Source of the DNA: Pseudomonadota bacterium
GTDB lineage: Bacteria; Pseudomonadota; Alphaproteobacteria; Rhodobacterales; Rhodobacteraceae
Direction: 5' to 3'
Assembly (NCBI GenBank): GCA_018240425.1
Contig: JAFEFU010000012.1
Coordinates: 162,220-226,219 of the forward strand
DNA: 64,000 nt
The first letter of the stretch is position 1. Every line of letters begins with the position of its first letter. Shown here piece by piece: positions 17,713-27,300 of this stretch. The notes under the pieces were generated by a model. That model was not told where the DNA came from. It searched no databases and was given only the letters and a program-made list of their open reading frames with translations. The translations under genes and the position numbers were made by a program.

Positions 17713-18890
17713 GCCGACCCCGCCAGTCGCGCCGCCGCCGCCCGCCCGGCATGGCGGCCGGTGGCAAGGCAGGCGGTCAGCAGATAGCCCCCGGTCGGCG
17801 CCTCCCAGTCCAGCATCTCGCCCGCCGCAAAGACACCGGGAATGGCGCGCAGTTCCAGCCCGACGGTCAGGCTCTCGCCCGCGATGCCGCCCGCCGAGGA
17901 GATTGCCTCGGCCAGCGGGCGCGGGCCTTGGTGGGGGACCGGCAGCGCCTTGATCAGACGGGCCAACGCCAGGGGATCGGCGGGCAGGGGCCGCGCCCAT
18001 TCCAGGAACAGCGCCAGCCGCACCGGATCGGCCAGCGCCGCCTTGCGCAGGACATTCCCGATGCTGTCGTGCCCACGCGGCCGCGCCAGCCGCGCCGCCA
18101 GATCGTCCAGGCTGCGGTCGGGGGCAAGGTCCAGCAGCAGCGCCGCCCCGTCGCGCACCGGGGCCGAGACCGCATAGACGCCACCGCCCTCGATCCCGCG
18201 TTCCGACAGCACGAACTCGGCCCGCACCCTGTGCCCCCCGGCCATCAGCGCACAGCCCTTGACCGGCTGGCCCATGTGCGCCGCCATCCGCCCCGACCAG
18301 TCGATGCGGAAGCCCATGTTGGCGGGGCGAAAGGGCGCGATGCCCACCCCGCGCGCCGCCAGCCACGGCACCCAGGCCGCATCCGATCCCAGCCGCGGCC
18401 AGCTGGCCCCGCCCAGCGCCAGCACCGCGACCTCGGGGCGCAGCTCCACCGGCCTCTCAGGCGTGGCAAAGGCGAACGCATCGCCCCGGAACCCCTCCCA
18501 GCGCCAGCGGGTCCGCAGATCGACCCCCAGCCCCGCCAGCCGTGCCAGCCAGACGCGCAGCAGGGGAGAAGCCTTCATCCCCACCGGAAACACCCGCCCG
18601 CTCGACCCGACAAAAAGGCTCTGTTCCAGCCCTTTTGCCCAGTCCTGCACCTGCCTCGGGCCAAAGTCGCGGACGATGCCACGCAGCCATTCGGCGCTGA
18701 TCCGATCGGCGAACACCGCCGCATCCTCGTCCCTGGTCAGGTTCAGCCCCGACTTGCCTGCCATCAGGAACTTGCGGGCCGGCGTCGGCTTGGCCTCGGC
18801 GACCAAGGGCGCGAAGCCGGCCCGCGCCAGTTCCCCGGCGGCCATCAGCCCGGCCGGCCCAGCGCCGATGACCAGCGCCCGCACCCTCAC
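17709..18890 (-). CDS. BaiN/HI0933-like FAD-dependent oxidoreductase
   Basis: A 393-residue flavoprotein with the dinucleotide-binding motif VIGAGPAGLMAAGELA at the N-terminus. Family blocks are RKFLMAGKSGLNLT, ALGGASWPRLGSD and GEMLDWEAPTGGYLL near the C-terminus. I chose the GTG at 18890 because it overlaps the mscS stop as GTGA and places the FAD loop right at the start; the ATGs upstream would add a low-complexity extension. The substrate of this family is not settled. Whether it is linked to the convergent bluB is unclear. Confidence 0.85.
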   Translation of the reverse strand: MRVRALVIGAGPAGLMAAGELARAGFAPLVAEAKPTPARKFLMAGKSGLNLTRDEDAAVFADRISAEWLRGIVRDFGPRQVQDWAKGLEQSLFVGSSGRVFPVGMKASPLLRVWLARLAGLGVDLRTRWRWEGFRGDAFAFATPERPVELRPEVAVLALGGASWPRLGSDAAWVPWLAARGVGIAPFRPANMGFRIDWSGRMAAHMGQPVKGCALMAGGHRVRAEFVLSERGIEGGGVYAVSAPVRDGAALLLDLAPDRSLDDLAARLARPRGHDSIGNVLRKAALADPVRLALFLEWARPLPADPLALARLIKALPVPHQGPRPLAEAISSAGGIAGESLTVGLELRAIPGVFAAGEMLDWEAPTGGYLLTACLATGRHAGRAAAARLAGSA

Positions 18891-20197
18891 GCCTGCGCGC
18901 CGCGCATCTCGATCACCCGGCGCGGATAGGGCATCTCGATCCCCTCGGCCTTCAGCGCCCGCCAGATCGCGAACAGCACCTGGCTGCCATACTTGTTGCG
19001 CCCGTCGTCGATGCCGCTCACCCAATATTCCACCGCGAAATCGACCGCGCTTTCCCCGAAACCGCGCAGCTCGCAATCCGGCCCGTCCGGCGCCGCCAGC
19101 ACGAACGGCAGCGCCGCCACCGCCCGCTCGATGATCTCGGGCACCCGCTCGATGTCGGTCTCGTAGCTGACCGAGAACGGCGCCTCATAGCGGTTGGCGC
19201 TGCCCTGGTCGGAATAGTTCACCACCCGCGTGGTGATGAAATGCTCGTTCGGCACCACGATCCAGCGGCCGTCGAAGGTTTCCAGGATGCAGGCGCGGGC
19301 GGTCATCCTGACGATGGTGCCCTTCTCGCCGCCGTCCAGTTCCACATAGTCGCCGACCGTCGCCTGTCCCTCGATCAACAGGATGATGCCCGAGATGAAA
19401 TTGGCGGCGATCTGCTGCAAGCCCAGCCCGATCCCCACGCCCAGGGCACCGCCCAAGACCGCAATGGTGGTCAGGTTGATGCCCATGATCTGCAAAAGCA
19501 GCAGGAAGGCCGCGCCGAAGATCGCGACCTCGGCCGCCTTGGCCGCCAGCTCGCGGGTGGCCGGGCGCAACTCCTCCTGCGCCTTGATATAGTCGGCACT
19601 CTGCCGGTTCGACCAGGACCCCAGCCAGAACAGCAGGCTTCCGGCCACCGCGCCTCGCAACAGCGCCATCACCGAAAAGGTGATGTTGCCCATCTCGATG
19701 GTCAGCCCGTCCAGCCAGGCGCCGACCGGCCCGGCCAGGCCCAGCGCATAAAGCGCGGCGACCGGAATCAGCACATAGCGGCCCAGAAGCCGCAGGAACG
19801 GGTCGCGCAGCACATGGGCCACGAACAGCCGCGCCGCCAGGAACAGGAACAGCCGCTTGCCAAAGGCGATCACGGCACCCGAGCCGAACACCTGGCGGGT
19901 AAAGGCCTCGCCCAGCGCGGTCAGGCCATAGGCGATCAGGGGCAGCACCATCGGCAGGAACCGCAGGGCCAGACGCACGATCACCGGCAAGAGCCCCTGC
20001 GCCTCGGCCATCGGCGCCAGCCACGCCTTCAGGCGTGGCAACAGCCGCCGCTCGGCCAGCGCCGCCAGCCCCCAGGCCACGAGAAGCAACGCGAACTGCG
20101 ACCAGGCGGCAGGGCTCGACCCCCAGCCCAGCGCCAGCTGCCACAGCTGGGTGGCATAGTCCCTGATCCTGTCGACGATCTCCGCCTGCCCGCCCAT
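18887..20197 (-). CDS. MscS-family mechanosensitive channel
   Basis: A 436-residue membrane protein with several N-terminal helices and the pore-lining segment ALGVGIGLGLQQIAANFISG. The beta-domain follows (GQATVGDYVELDGGEKG, IVVPNEHFITTRVVNYS), then the C-terminal alpha/beta cage ending in YPRRVIEMRG. It gates ion flow under membrane tension, protecting against osmotic downshock. The ATG at 20197 was chosen because further upstream the translation loses channel character. It is translationally coupled to the following flavoprotein gene. Confidence 0.9.
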   Translation of the reverse strand: MGGQAEIVDRIRDYATQLWQLALGWGSSPAAWSQFALLLVAWGLAALAERRLLPRLKAWLAPMAEAQGLLPVIVRLALRFLPMVLPLIAYGLTALGEAFTRQVFGSGAVIAFGKRLFLFLAARLFVAHVLRDPFLRLLGRYVLIPVAALYALGLAGPVGAWLDGLTIEMGNITFSVMALLRGAVAGSLLFWLGSWSNRQSADYIKAQEELRPATRELAAKAAEVAIFGAAFLLLLQIMGINLTTIAVLGGALGVGIGLGLQQIAANFISGIILLIEGQATVGDYVELDGGEKGTIVRMTARACILETFDGRWIVVPNEHFITTRVVNYSDQGSANRYEAPFSVSYETDIERVPEIIERAVAALPFVLAAPDGPDCELRGFGESAVDFAVEYWVSGIDDGRNKYGSQVLFAIWRALKAEGIEMPYPRRVIEMRGAQA

Positions 20198-20255
20198 CGC
20201 CACCCCGCCAGCCTTGCACCCCACCTCTGGCAACAAATCGGCGGCCAGACAAGCC

Positions 20256-21023
20256 TCAGCGGCAGAGTGCCGCCAGAAGCCCCGCATGGACCTGTGGCGC
20301 GGCGGCGAGGCAGCCGGCCGTGCGCGGATCTTCGCGGTTGAAGCGTAGCGCCGCACCCAGCCGGTCGGTGACCCGCGCGCCCGCCCGTTCGGCGATCAGG
20401 CCGCCGGCGGCGATGTCCCATTCCCAGCTTGGCCGCAGGGTCAGCATCGCGTCGAACGCGCCCTCGGCCACCAGGCACAGCCGCCAGGCCAGGGACGAGC
20501 GGAACATGCGCCTGACCGGCGGCACCGCACGCCAATGTTCGGGCATCAGCGTGCTGCGCGCGCTGAGCAGCGTTGCGCCGTCGAGCCGGTCGCGGCCCGA
20601 ACAGCGGATCGGCGCGCCGTTCAGCAGCGCCGGCCCGTCGGCGCTGGCCGAGTAAAGCCGGTCCTGCGCCGGCAGGAACACCGCCGCAGCCGTCACCCGC
20701 CCCGCCTCGGCCACCGCCAGCGACAGCGCGAAATCCGGGGTGCCGTCCAGAAAGGCGCGGGTGCCGTCGATCGGATCGACGATGAAGCAGCGCCCCGCCG
20801 CCAGCCGCCCCGGCGCGGCGCTTTCCTCCGACAGCCAGCCATAGTCGGGCCGCGCCCCGCGCAGATCAGCGGCAAGCCGCGCATCCACTGCCAGGTCGGC
20901 CTCGCTGACCGGCCCGGCGCCATCTGCCTTTTCCCAGACCTCGGGCGCCTGCCGCCAGTAACGCAACGCCACCGCGCCGGCCGCGCGCGCCGCCTGCTCC
21001 AGAAGTACCCGGTCGCCGCTCAT
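20256..21023 (-). CDS. inositol monophosphatase family protein (CysQ/SuhB-like)
   Basis: A 255-residue lithium-sensitive phosphatase-fold protein. Metal and substrate motifs are WLSEESA, DPIDGTRAFLDG (signature 1) and WEWDIAAGGLIAERAGA (signature 2). It may act on 3'(2'),5'-bisphosphate nucleotides (CysQ) or on inositol phosphate; the sequence does not decide. The ATG overlaps the PmbA/TldE stop by 4 bases, and the length is normal. Confidence 0.88.
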   Translation of the reverse strand: MSGDRVLLEQAARAAGAVALRYWRQAPEVWEKADGAGPVSEADLAVDARLAADLRGARPDYGWLSEESAAPGRLAAGRCFIVDPIDGTRAFLDGTPDFALSLAVAEAGRVTAAAVFLPAQDRLYSASADGPALLNGAPIRCSGRDRLDGATLLSARSTLMPEHWRAVPPVRRMFRSSLAWRLCLVAEGAFDAMLTLRPSWEWDIAAGGLIAERAGARVTDRLGAALRFNREDPRTAGCLAAAPQVHAGLLAALCR

Positions 21024-22366
21024 GCGCCGGCGATGGTCAGCCCGTCGATCAGCAGGCTCGGGACCATGTGGCTCAGGTGCGCCCGCGCGTCGTTCGCGGG
21101 CACGATCCGCATCAGCATGTCGCGCAGGTTGCCCGCGACGGTGCATTCATTGACCGCGAAGGCGATCTCGCCGCCCTCGACCCAGAAGCCCGAGGCGCCG
21201 CGCGAATAGTCCCCGGTCGTCGGGTTGACCGAGGCGCCCAGAAAGCCGGTCACCAGCAGGCCGGTGCCCATAGCCGCCATCAGATCCTCGCGGCTCTGCG
21301 GCCCCTGGGTCAGGACGATGTTGCTGTTGCCAGGCTGCGGCGGCGCCGATGTCCCGCGCGAGGCCGAGGCCGTCGAGCGCATCCCGAGCCGCCGCGCCGT
21401 GCCCAGGTCAAGCGTCCAGCCGGTCAGCACGCCATCCTTGACGATATCGCGCCGATAGGTCGCCAACCCCTCGCCGTCGAACGGGCGCGACCCCGGCAGG
21501 CGCGGGCGCAGGGGGTCTTCGGTCAGGCTCAGCCCTGCGGGCAGCACCGGCAGGCCCAGCGCGTCCCGCAGCCAGGATGCGCCGCGGACGATGGCGCTGC
21601 CGTTTGTGGCTGCCAGCAGATGCCCGATCAGGCTGGCGCTGATCCGTTCGTCGAAAAGGACCGGGAAGCGCCCGGTCCCGGGCTTGCGGGCGCCGGCGCG
21701 GGCCACTGCCCTTTCGCCCGCCTGCCTTCCGACCTCCTCGGGCGACGGCAGGTCGGCCTGATGGGCGCGCGATTCGGCGGCCCAGTCCCGCTCCATGCCC
21801 AGCCCCTCGCCGGTGATCGCCACCGCCGAAACCGAGCGCGAGGTGCGCGCATATCCTCCGGCAAAGCCGTTGGTCGCCGCCAGATGAAAGCGCCGCCGCG
21901 CGTAGCTGGCCGAGGCGCTGTCGATCTGTGTAACGCCTTTGACCGCCAGCGCCGCCGCCTCGGCGCGCCGCGCGTCCTGCTCCAGATCGGCGGCGGCCGG
22001 ATCGGGCGCCGGGTCGGCCAGCTCCAGCCCGCCGCCGTCGCGCACCGCCGAGAGGTCACCCGCCTCGGCCAGGCCGAGCGACGTATCCTCGGGCGCCTCG
22101 CGCGCCATCGCCACCGCCCTTTCGGCCATCTCTGCAATGGTGCGCGCCGACAGGTCCGAGGCCGATACCGCCGCCTGCCGCCGCCCGACCAGCACCCTCA
22201 GGCCGATCTCGATCCCTTCGGCGCGTTCGGCCTGTTCCAGGGCGCCCTTGCGGACATCCGCCGAAATCGCGGTTCCGTCCACCGCCATCGCGTCCGCCTC
22301 GGTCGCCCCCGCCTTGCGCGCCGCCTCAAGCAGCGCCGCCGTCAGGCCTTCCAGTCTGTCACTCAT
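21020..22366 (-). CDS. PmbA/TldE-family metallopeptidase-like protein
   Basis: A 448-residue protein of the TldD/TldE family. The C-terminal GSRPFDGEGLATYRRDIVKD and the end block GFWVEGGEIAFAVNECTVAGNL are characteristic. The HExxxH zinc motif that marks the TldD partner is absent, as expected for the TldE/PmbA subunit. The two act together as a heterodimer in peptide maturation and degradation. No TldD partner gene is in the window. It is followed by the inositol-phosphatase family gene in the same operon. Confidence 0.9.
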   Translation of the reverse strand: MSDRLEGLTAALLEAARKAGATEADAMAVDGTAISADVRKGALEQAERAEGIEIGLRVLVGRRQAAVSASDLSARTIAEMAERAVAMAREAPEDTSLGLAEAGDLSAVRDGGGLELADPAPDPAAADLEQDARRAEAAALAVKGVTQIDSASASYARRRFHLAATNGFAGGYARTSRSVSAVAITGEGLGMERDWAAESRAHQADLPSPEEVGRQAGERAVARAGARKPGTGRFPVLFDERISASLIGHLLAATNGSAIVRGASWLRDALGLPVLPAGLSLTEDPLRPRLPGSRPFDGEGLATYRRDIVKDGVLTGWTLDLGTARRLGMRSTASASRGTSAPPQPGNSNIVLTQGPQSREDLMAAMGTGLLVTGFLGASVNPTTGDYSRGASGFWVEGGEIAFAVNECTVAGNLRDMLMRIVPANDARAHLSHMVPSLLIDGLTIAGA

Positions 22367-22409
22367 CCTGCCCGTCCCGCCTTGCCTCGCCCCGACATAT
22401 GCCGCCCCG

Positions 22410-22450
22410 GCCCAAAGCGAAAGGGCCGCCCGGCATCACCGGACGGCCCT
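22410..22450 (-). terminator. rho-independent terminator after the DUF2125 gene
   Basis: On the minus strand a 12-base stem, AGGGCCGTCCGG / CCGGGCGGCCCT (one G-U pair), with a TGATG loop is followed by TTTCGCTTT. It lies 19 bases past the DUF2125 stop and upstream of the PmbA/TldE gene, separating the two units. Confidence 0.75.
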
Positions 22451-22468
22451 CCGCCGATGCTTAAACGC

Positions 22469-23980
22469 TTACTGAAGCCGCTGGCCGTTGGCGTACAGCC
22501 CGCCGTCTTCCTTGAACTCGATCTTCGATTTCACCGCGTCGTCGCCCGCCGGAACCGTGAACATGCCCAGCATCATCTTGTAGCCGGTGACCTGTTCGGC
22601 CGGCAGAAGACCCATCGCCGACAGGTTGTCCATCAGCTTGTTGGCCCCGGTCAGGGTCAGGTCAACGGCGCCGACCGGCTTTGGCGTCGGGCCGCTGTTG
22701 TCGAAGGTGACATCGCCGGTCCCGGTCAGCTCGGCGCCGACCGCCTTGACCTGAAGCTGGTTCAGCTTGGCCGAGGACACCTCGAACGGCGCCGTGCCGC
22801 CACCGCCCTCGGCCTTCTTCACCAGTTCCTCGCTCTGCTTGGGATCGAAAAGGTCGATCAGCGGCTTGATCGAGCCGGTCAGGTCCAGCACCAGCGTCGC
22901 CGGGTCATGCGGCAGCTTCGCGCTCGGATCGACCATGTTCCACAGCTCGTCCGACACCTTCAGGTCGATCAGCTTGACCATCAGCGCCGCGGGCTTGGCC
23001 TCGTCGGACTTCGACACCGGCATGGCGAAGTTGAAGGCCTGCTGCGCCAGCGAGGCTTCGACCGGGAAGGGCATCGGCCCAGAGATCGACAGCTTTGCGT
23101 CCACCGAGTCGCCGCCATAGGCGATCCCGTCCTTGGACATCGACATGGCCAGCTTGCCCGCCCCGCCGCTGCCCTCGACCTTGACCGGCCCTTCCTTGCC
23201 GGTGGCGTCTGCCTTGAAGGTGCTGGCGGCATAGGCCAGGTCGCTCTTGAAGGCAAAGCCCGCCTGCATCGCCGCGTTCACGTCGGCCATGCTGGCCGCC
23301 GCCGGGATCATGCCGCCGCCGGTGCCGGTCAGGCCCGAGACCGACCCGCTCATGTTGAACGTGCCGCTGCCGTCGGGTGCGGCCCCGGTCACGGTGAAAT
23401 CGACCGAATCGGCCTTCATGTCCTGGGTGATGGTGCGGCCGTCGGCCTTGTCGACATGGCCCTTGCCGCTGCCGCCCTTGACCGCCAGCTGGAGCTTGAC
23501 CGGTGCATCCTGGCCCTCGGCCTTCACCTCGTCGACCGAGAAGGTCAGGTCCGGCATCGCATATTCGGAATCCATGCTGTCGGTCGTGCCGCTGAAGCGC
23601 GCCGAAAAACCGGTCTGGGCAACCTTCATCTTCGTCTCGACCGGCTTGCCGTCGGCGGGCGTCACCGTCATCGCCATCGGCAGTTCCGCCGGCAGGGTCA
23701 GTTCGACCGAGCCGTCGCCTGCGTCCTTCAGCCTCAGTTCGCCGAGGGTGAACTCCGTCTTTGCCGTCGCGGCATCGCCCTGGGCCCACTTCACGTCCTT
23801 GATGACCAGCGTGTCGCCGTCGCGGGCCTCGGACCCGGCGGTGATCGTCTGGCCCATGCCGGCGTAATAGTCCTTCCACTCCTGCCAGACCTGTTCGGGC
23901 GTCACGTCGGCATGGGCGGCGCCGGCGCACAGGATCGCGGCAAGCAGCGCGCTGGCGCTCAGGGGGGTGGTTCGGTTCAT
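22469..23980 (-). CDS. secreted DUF2125-family protein
   Basis: A 503-residue exported protein of unknown function. A signal peptide covers residues 1-24 (ends AAHA-DV), followed by TPEQVWQEWKDYYAGMGQ. The rest is rich in beta-strand-like repeats (LTLPAELPMAMTVTPADG, VDFTVTGAAPDGSGTF), which suggests a large beta-sheet fold in the periplasm or at the outer membrane. It is typical of Rhodobacterales. It stands alone, with its own terminator downstream and the divergent crotonase-like gene upstream. Confidence 0.8.
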   Translation of the reverse strand: MNRTTPLSASALLAAILCAGAAHADVTPEQVWQEWKDYYAGMGQTITAGSEARDGDTLVIKDVKWAQGDAATAKTEFTLGELRLKDAGDGSVELTLPAELPMAMTVTPADGKPVETKMKVAQTGFSARFSGTTDSMDSEYAMPDLTFSVDEVKAEGQDAPVKLQLAVKGGSGKGHVDKADGRTITQDMKADSVDFTVTGAAPDGSGTFNMSGSVSGLTGTGGGMIPAAASMADVNAAMQAGFAFKSDLAYAASTFKADATGKEGPVKVEGSGGAGKLAMSMSKDGIAYGGDSVDAKLSISGPMPFPVEASLAQQAFNFAMPVSKSDEAKPAALMVKLIDLKVSDELWNMVDPSAKLPHDPATLVLDLTGSIKPLIDLFDPKQSEELVKKAEGGGGTAPFEVSSAKLNQLQVKAVGAELTGTGDVTFDNSGPTPKPVGAVDLTLTGANKLMDNLSAMGLLPAEQVTGYKMMLGMFTVPAGDDAVKSKIEFKEDGGLYANGQRLQ

Positions 23981-24112
23981 TGCAGTCCTCTCGCAACAAA
24001 GGCGTCTGTGGAAATCCGCCGCACCATAGCAAGATGCCCGGCGCGGCGGAATGGTGGTATTCCGCCATCCTGCCGTGCTTATATCGGGCAAATCGGCGGA
24101 ATTGGGGCACGA

Positions 24113-24736
24113 ATGATCGAGGTCGAGAAAAACGCCGGGCTGTGGATCGCCCGCATCCGCCGGCCCGAGAAGGCGAACTCGCTGACCGGGGCGATGCTGT
24201 CCGACCTGGCCCGGACTGCCGAAGCGGCGCGCACCAAGGCCCGCGCCCTGATCCTGACCGGCGAGGGCCAGGTCTTTTCCGCCGGCGCCGACCTCGAGGA
24301 AGCGCGCGCAGGCCTTGCCACCGATCCGGTCTGGGAACGGCTCTCGGCCGCCATCGCATCGCTTCCCTGTCTGACCATCGCCGCCCTGAACGGCACGCTG
24401 GCCGGCGGCGCCTTCGGCATGGCGCTGGCCTGCGACCTGCGCCTTGCCGTGCCCGGCGCGCGCTTCTTCTATCCGGTGATGCGTCTGGGTTTCCTGCCGC
24501 AGCCCTCGGACCCGGCCCGCCTTGCGGCGCTGATCGGCCCCGCGCGGGCGCGGATGATCCTCATGGCCGGCCAGAAGATCGACGCCGGCGAGGCGCTGGC
24601 CTGGGGCCTGATCGACCGGATCGTGCCCGACGACGCTCTCGTGGCGCAGGCGATGGGGCTCGCCGCCGATGTCCTTGCCGCCGACCCCGCCCACGCCGCT
24701 GCGATCAAGGCGATGATCCGGCCCGGCGCGGCTTGA
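24113..24736 (+). CDS. enoyl-CoA hydratase/isomerase-fold protein lacking the hydratase glutamates
   Basis: A 207-residue crotonase-fold protein, shorter than the usual 255-260 because the C-terminal helices are trimmed. The oxyanion-hole parts are present: FSAGADLEEA and LNGTLAGGAFGMAL. At the positions of the two catalytic glutamates of classical hydratase (GGGCELAM and PEILLG) this protein has Gly and a Val-Met pair. It is therefore unlikely to be a normal enoyl-CoA hydratase; an isomerase, thioesterase-like or non-catalytic role is possible. ATG at 24113 follows GGGG. Confidence 0.8.
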   Translation: MIEVEKNAGLWIARIRRPEKANSLTGAMLSDLARTAEAARTKARALILTGEGQVFSAGADLEEARAGLATDPVWERLSAAIASLPCLTIAALNGTLAGGAFGMALACDLRLAVPGARFFYPVMRLGFLPQPSDPARLAALIGPARARMILMAGQKIDAGEALAWGLIDRIVPDDALVAQAMGLAADVLAADPAHAAAIKAMIRPGAA

Positions 24737-24789
24737 GCCGCGCCCGCGCCTCGCATAAGTTGCCTGCCGTCCAGAACCCCGGAGAGGCC

Positions 24790-25035
24790 ATGACCCAGCG
24801 CCTGCACCTCGTCTTTGGCGGCGAACTCGTCAGCCCTGCGCGCAACGTCTTTCGCGACGTCTCGAAAATTCATGTGGTCGGCATCTTCCCCGACTACGAC
24901 AGCGCCCATGCCGCCTGGAAGGCCCATGCCCAGCGCACCGTCGATGACGCGCACGTGCGCTATTACATCGCCCACCTGCACCGCCTGCGCGATGAGGAAC
25001 GTGCCGCAAGCCCGACCGAGGAACTGGGTGAATAG
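24790..25035 (+). CDS. DUF4170 small protein
   Basis: An 81-residue protein with the pattern LVFGGELVSPARNVFRD, VVGIFPDYDSAHAAWKA and TVDDAHVRYYIAHLHRL, which is the conserved core of DUF4170. Function is unknown. It sits 11 bases ahead of the WaaA-like gene and lpxK, an association with lipid A genes that I recall from other Rhodobacterales. The ribosome site GGAGAGG precedes the ATG. Confidence 0.82.
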   Translation: MTQRLHLVFGGELVSPARNVFRDVSKIHVVGIFPDYDSAHAAWKAHAQRTVDDAHVRYYIAHLHRLRDEERAASPTEELGE

Positions 25036-25046
25036 GAAGGGCTGAC

Positions 25047-26264
25047 TTGGCGCGCTCGCTCGCCCTCGGGCTTTATCTCCTGCTCGCCGAACGCGGGGCG
25101 GCGATGCCCGCGCCCGCGCGGCCGGCGCGCCCCGAGGGGCGGCTTCTCTGGGTTCATGCCGGCGCCGGCACCCGGCCCGAGACCCTGCGCCAGCTTCTCG
25201 ACGGCCTCGGCGCGGCGCGGGACGGGCTCGCACTCCTTGTCACCACCGAATCCGGCCCCCCGGCCGAAGGCGGGGCCGCGGGGCTGCACGAGGCCGCCCC
25301 CCCCGACCACCTGCCCGAAGTGCGGGCCTTCCTCGCCCACTGGCGGCCCGATGCCGGCCTGTTCCTGGGCAATTCGCTGCCGCCGGCCCTCGTGACCGAA
25401 GCCCACGACCGGGGCATTCCCCTGGTCCTCGCCGACGCGGGCTTCGACCAGGCCGCGATTCCGGTCTGGCGGCGCGGCATCGTCGGGTCGGTGCTGGTTC
25501 GCTTCGGCCGGATCCTCGCGCGTGACGCCGAAAGCGTCACTGCCCTGCGGCGGATCGGCGGGCGGGCACTGCCGGTCGAGCTGGTCGGCCGCATCGACGA
25601 GGTGCCCGAGCCCCTGGCCTGCGACGAGGCCGAGCGCGAGGCGATGGCCGACCTCCTGCGCGCCCGCCCGGTCTGGCTGGCCGCAGCCTGCCCCGAGGCC
25701 GAGGAGGACGCGGTGATCGATGCCCATGTCCACGCGATGAGCCAGGCTCACCGGCTGCTCCTCATCCTTTCGCCCGCCGATCCCGCCCGCGCCCCGATCC
25801 TCGCCCGGCGCTTGGGCGAAGAGTTCGGCCTGATCGTCGCCAGCCGCGCCCAGGACGAAGACCCGCTGTCGGACGTCCAGGTTCTGGTCACCGACGGGCC
25901 GGCCGAGATGGGTCTCTGGTACCGGCTGGCACCGGTCACCTTCCTTGGCGGCAGCCTCGCCGGGCCGGCGATCCGCCCGCCGACCGAGGCCGCGACGCTC
26001 GGTTCGGCCATTGTCCACGGCCCCCGGACCGGGGTGCAGGCCGACGCCGTCCAGCGCCTGTCCGAGGCCCGCGCCACCCGGCCCATCGCCTCGGCCGACG
26101 ATCTCCGTGCGGCGATCGCCGACCTGATCGCCCCCGACAAGGCGGCAACGCTTGCCGGCAATGCCTGGCTCGCCACCTCCGGGGGCGCCGAGGCGGTCGA
26201 GCGCATCGTCGCCGCGGCTCTGGGCGCGCTCGACCGCGACGCCCCTGTCAGGCGGACAGGCTGA
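25047..26264 (+). CDS. WaaA/KdtA-like glycosyltransferase, divergent
   Basis: A 405-residue protein with the overall layout of Kdo transferase: an N-terminal hydrophobic segment ([13 protein letters not shown]), the LLWVHA block and a C-terminal [10 protein letters not shown] region. The TTG start at 25047 follows AGGAAGG at good spacing. Key WaaA motifs are degenerate: the usual SVGE with its catalytic Glu reads GAGTRPE, and the usual GGQNPLEP reads AIRPPTEA. It may be a second, non-canonical or inactive transferase. The position directly before lpxK supports a role in lipid A/Kdo assembly. Confidence 0.72.
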   Translation: MARSLALGLYLLLAERGAAMPAPARPARPEGRLLWVHAGAGTRPETLRQLLDGLGAARDGLALLVTTESGPPAEGGAAGLHEAAPPDHLPEVRAFLAHWRPDAGLFLGNSLPPALVTEAHDRGIPLVLADAGFDQAAIPVWRRGIVGSVLVRFGRILARDAESVTALRRIGGRALPVELVGRIDEVPEPLACDEAEREAMADLLRARPVWLAAACPEAEEDAVIDAHVHAMSQAHRLLLILSPADPARAPILARRLGEEFGLIVASRAQDEDPLSDVQVLVTDGPAEMGLWYRLAPVTFLGGSLAGPAIRPPTEAATLGSAIVHGPRTGVQADAVQRLSEARATRPIASADDLRAAIADLIAPDKAATLAGNAWLATSGGAEAVERIVAAALGALDRDAPVRRTG

Positions 26265-27262
26265 TGGCCGGAGCCCCGGCCTTCTGGTTTCGCCCGCCCG
26301 AGCGGCCGGGCTGGGCGGCGCGGCTTCTCGCCCCTCTCGGATGGCTCTACGGCGCCGCGACCGCGGCGCGGCTGGCGCGGGGCGGCGGCGGCTTCGACCC
26401 CGGCGTGCCGGTGATCTGCATCGGCAACCTCAACGCCGGCGGCACCGGCAAGACACCCACCGCGATCGCGCTGGCCGAACGCCTGGGCGCGCGCGGCCGG
26501 CAGGTCCATGTCGTCAGCCGCGGCCACGGCGGCCGCCTTGCCGGCCCGGTGCGCGTCGACGATACCCGCCACACCGCGGCCGATGTCGGCGACGAACCGC
26601 TTCTCCTCTCCAGCTTCGCGCCGACCTGGGTGGCGCGCGACCGCGCCGCCGGCTGCCGCGCCGCGGCGGCGGCGGGGGCCGGGGTGATCCTCCTCGACGA
26701 CGGGCACCAGAATCCGTCGGTCAGGAAAAGCCTGTCGCTGGTGGTGGTCGATGCCGAAAAGGGCTGGGGCAACGGCCGCTGCCTGCCCGCCGGCCCGCTG
26801 CGAGAGCCAGTATCCCGCGGCCTCGCCCGCGCCGACCTCGTCCTGTCGATCGGGTCCGCGCCGGCGCAGGCCGCCTTCGCCGCCCGCTGGGGCGCGGCCA
26901 TCCCCTGCCCGCGCGTGGCGGCAACGCTGAGGGTGCTGGAAACCGGCATGGACTGGCAGGGCCTGCGCGCGCTGGCCTTCGCCGGCATCGGCCACCCCGA
27001 GAAATTCTTCGCCACCCTCAGGGCGCTCGGCGTCGTCCTGGTGCGCGCCGAAGCCTTCGGCGACCACCAGCCCTTCGGCCCCGCCCTCCTGCACCGGCTC
27101 GAGACCGACGCCGCCCGCCTCGGCGCCCAGCTCGTCACCACCGAAAAGGACGCCGTCCGCCTGCCCGCCGCCTTCCGCCCCAGGGTGCTGGCCCTGCCGG
27201 TCAGGCTGGAACCGGCGGACTGGGCGCCCCTCGACCGGGCGCTGGCCGCGCTCGGCCTCTGA
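26264..27262 (+). CDS. lpxK: tetraacyldisaccharide 4'-kinase
   Basis: A 332-residue inner-membrane-associated kinase that phosphorylates the 4' position of the lipid A disaccharide. It has an N-terminal membrane segment near [10 protein letters not shown], the P-loop [12 protein letters not shown] at residues 48-59, [13 protein letters not shown] and the C-terminal [12 protein letters not shown]. The ATG shares one base with the previous stop (TGATG). The length is normal. Confidence 0.95.
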   Translation: MAGAPAFWFRPPERPGWAARLLAPLGWLYGAATAARLARGGGGFDPGVPVICIGNLNAGGTGKTPTAIALAERLGARGRQVHVVSRGHGGRLAGPVRVDDTRHTAADVGDEPLLLSSFAPTWVARDRAAGCRAAAAAGAGVILLDDGHQNPSVRKSLSLVVVDAEKGWGNGRCLPAGPLREPVSRGLARADLVLSIGSAPAQAAFAARWGAAIPCPRVAATLRVLETGMDWQGLRALAFAGIGHPEKFFATLRALGVVLVRAEAFGDHQPFGPALLHRLETDAARLGAQLVTTEKDAVRLPAAFRPRVLALPVRLEPADWAPLDRALAALGL

Positions 27263-27300
27263 ACCCGCGCGCCGGCGGCAGGGGCAGGAGCCTCCGGCGG

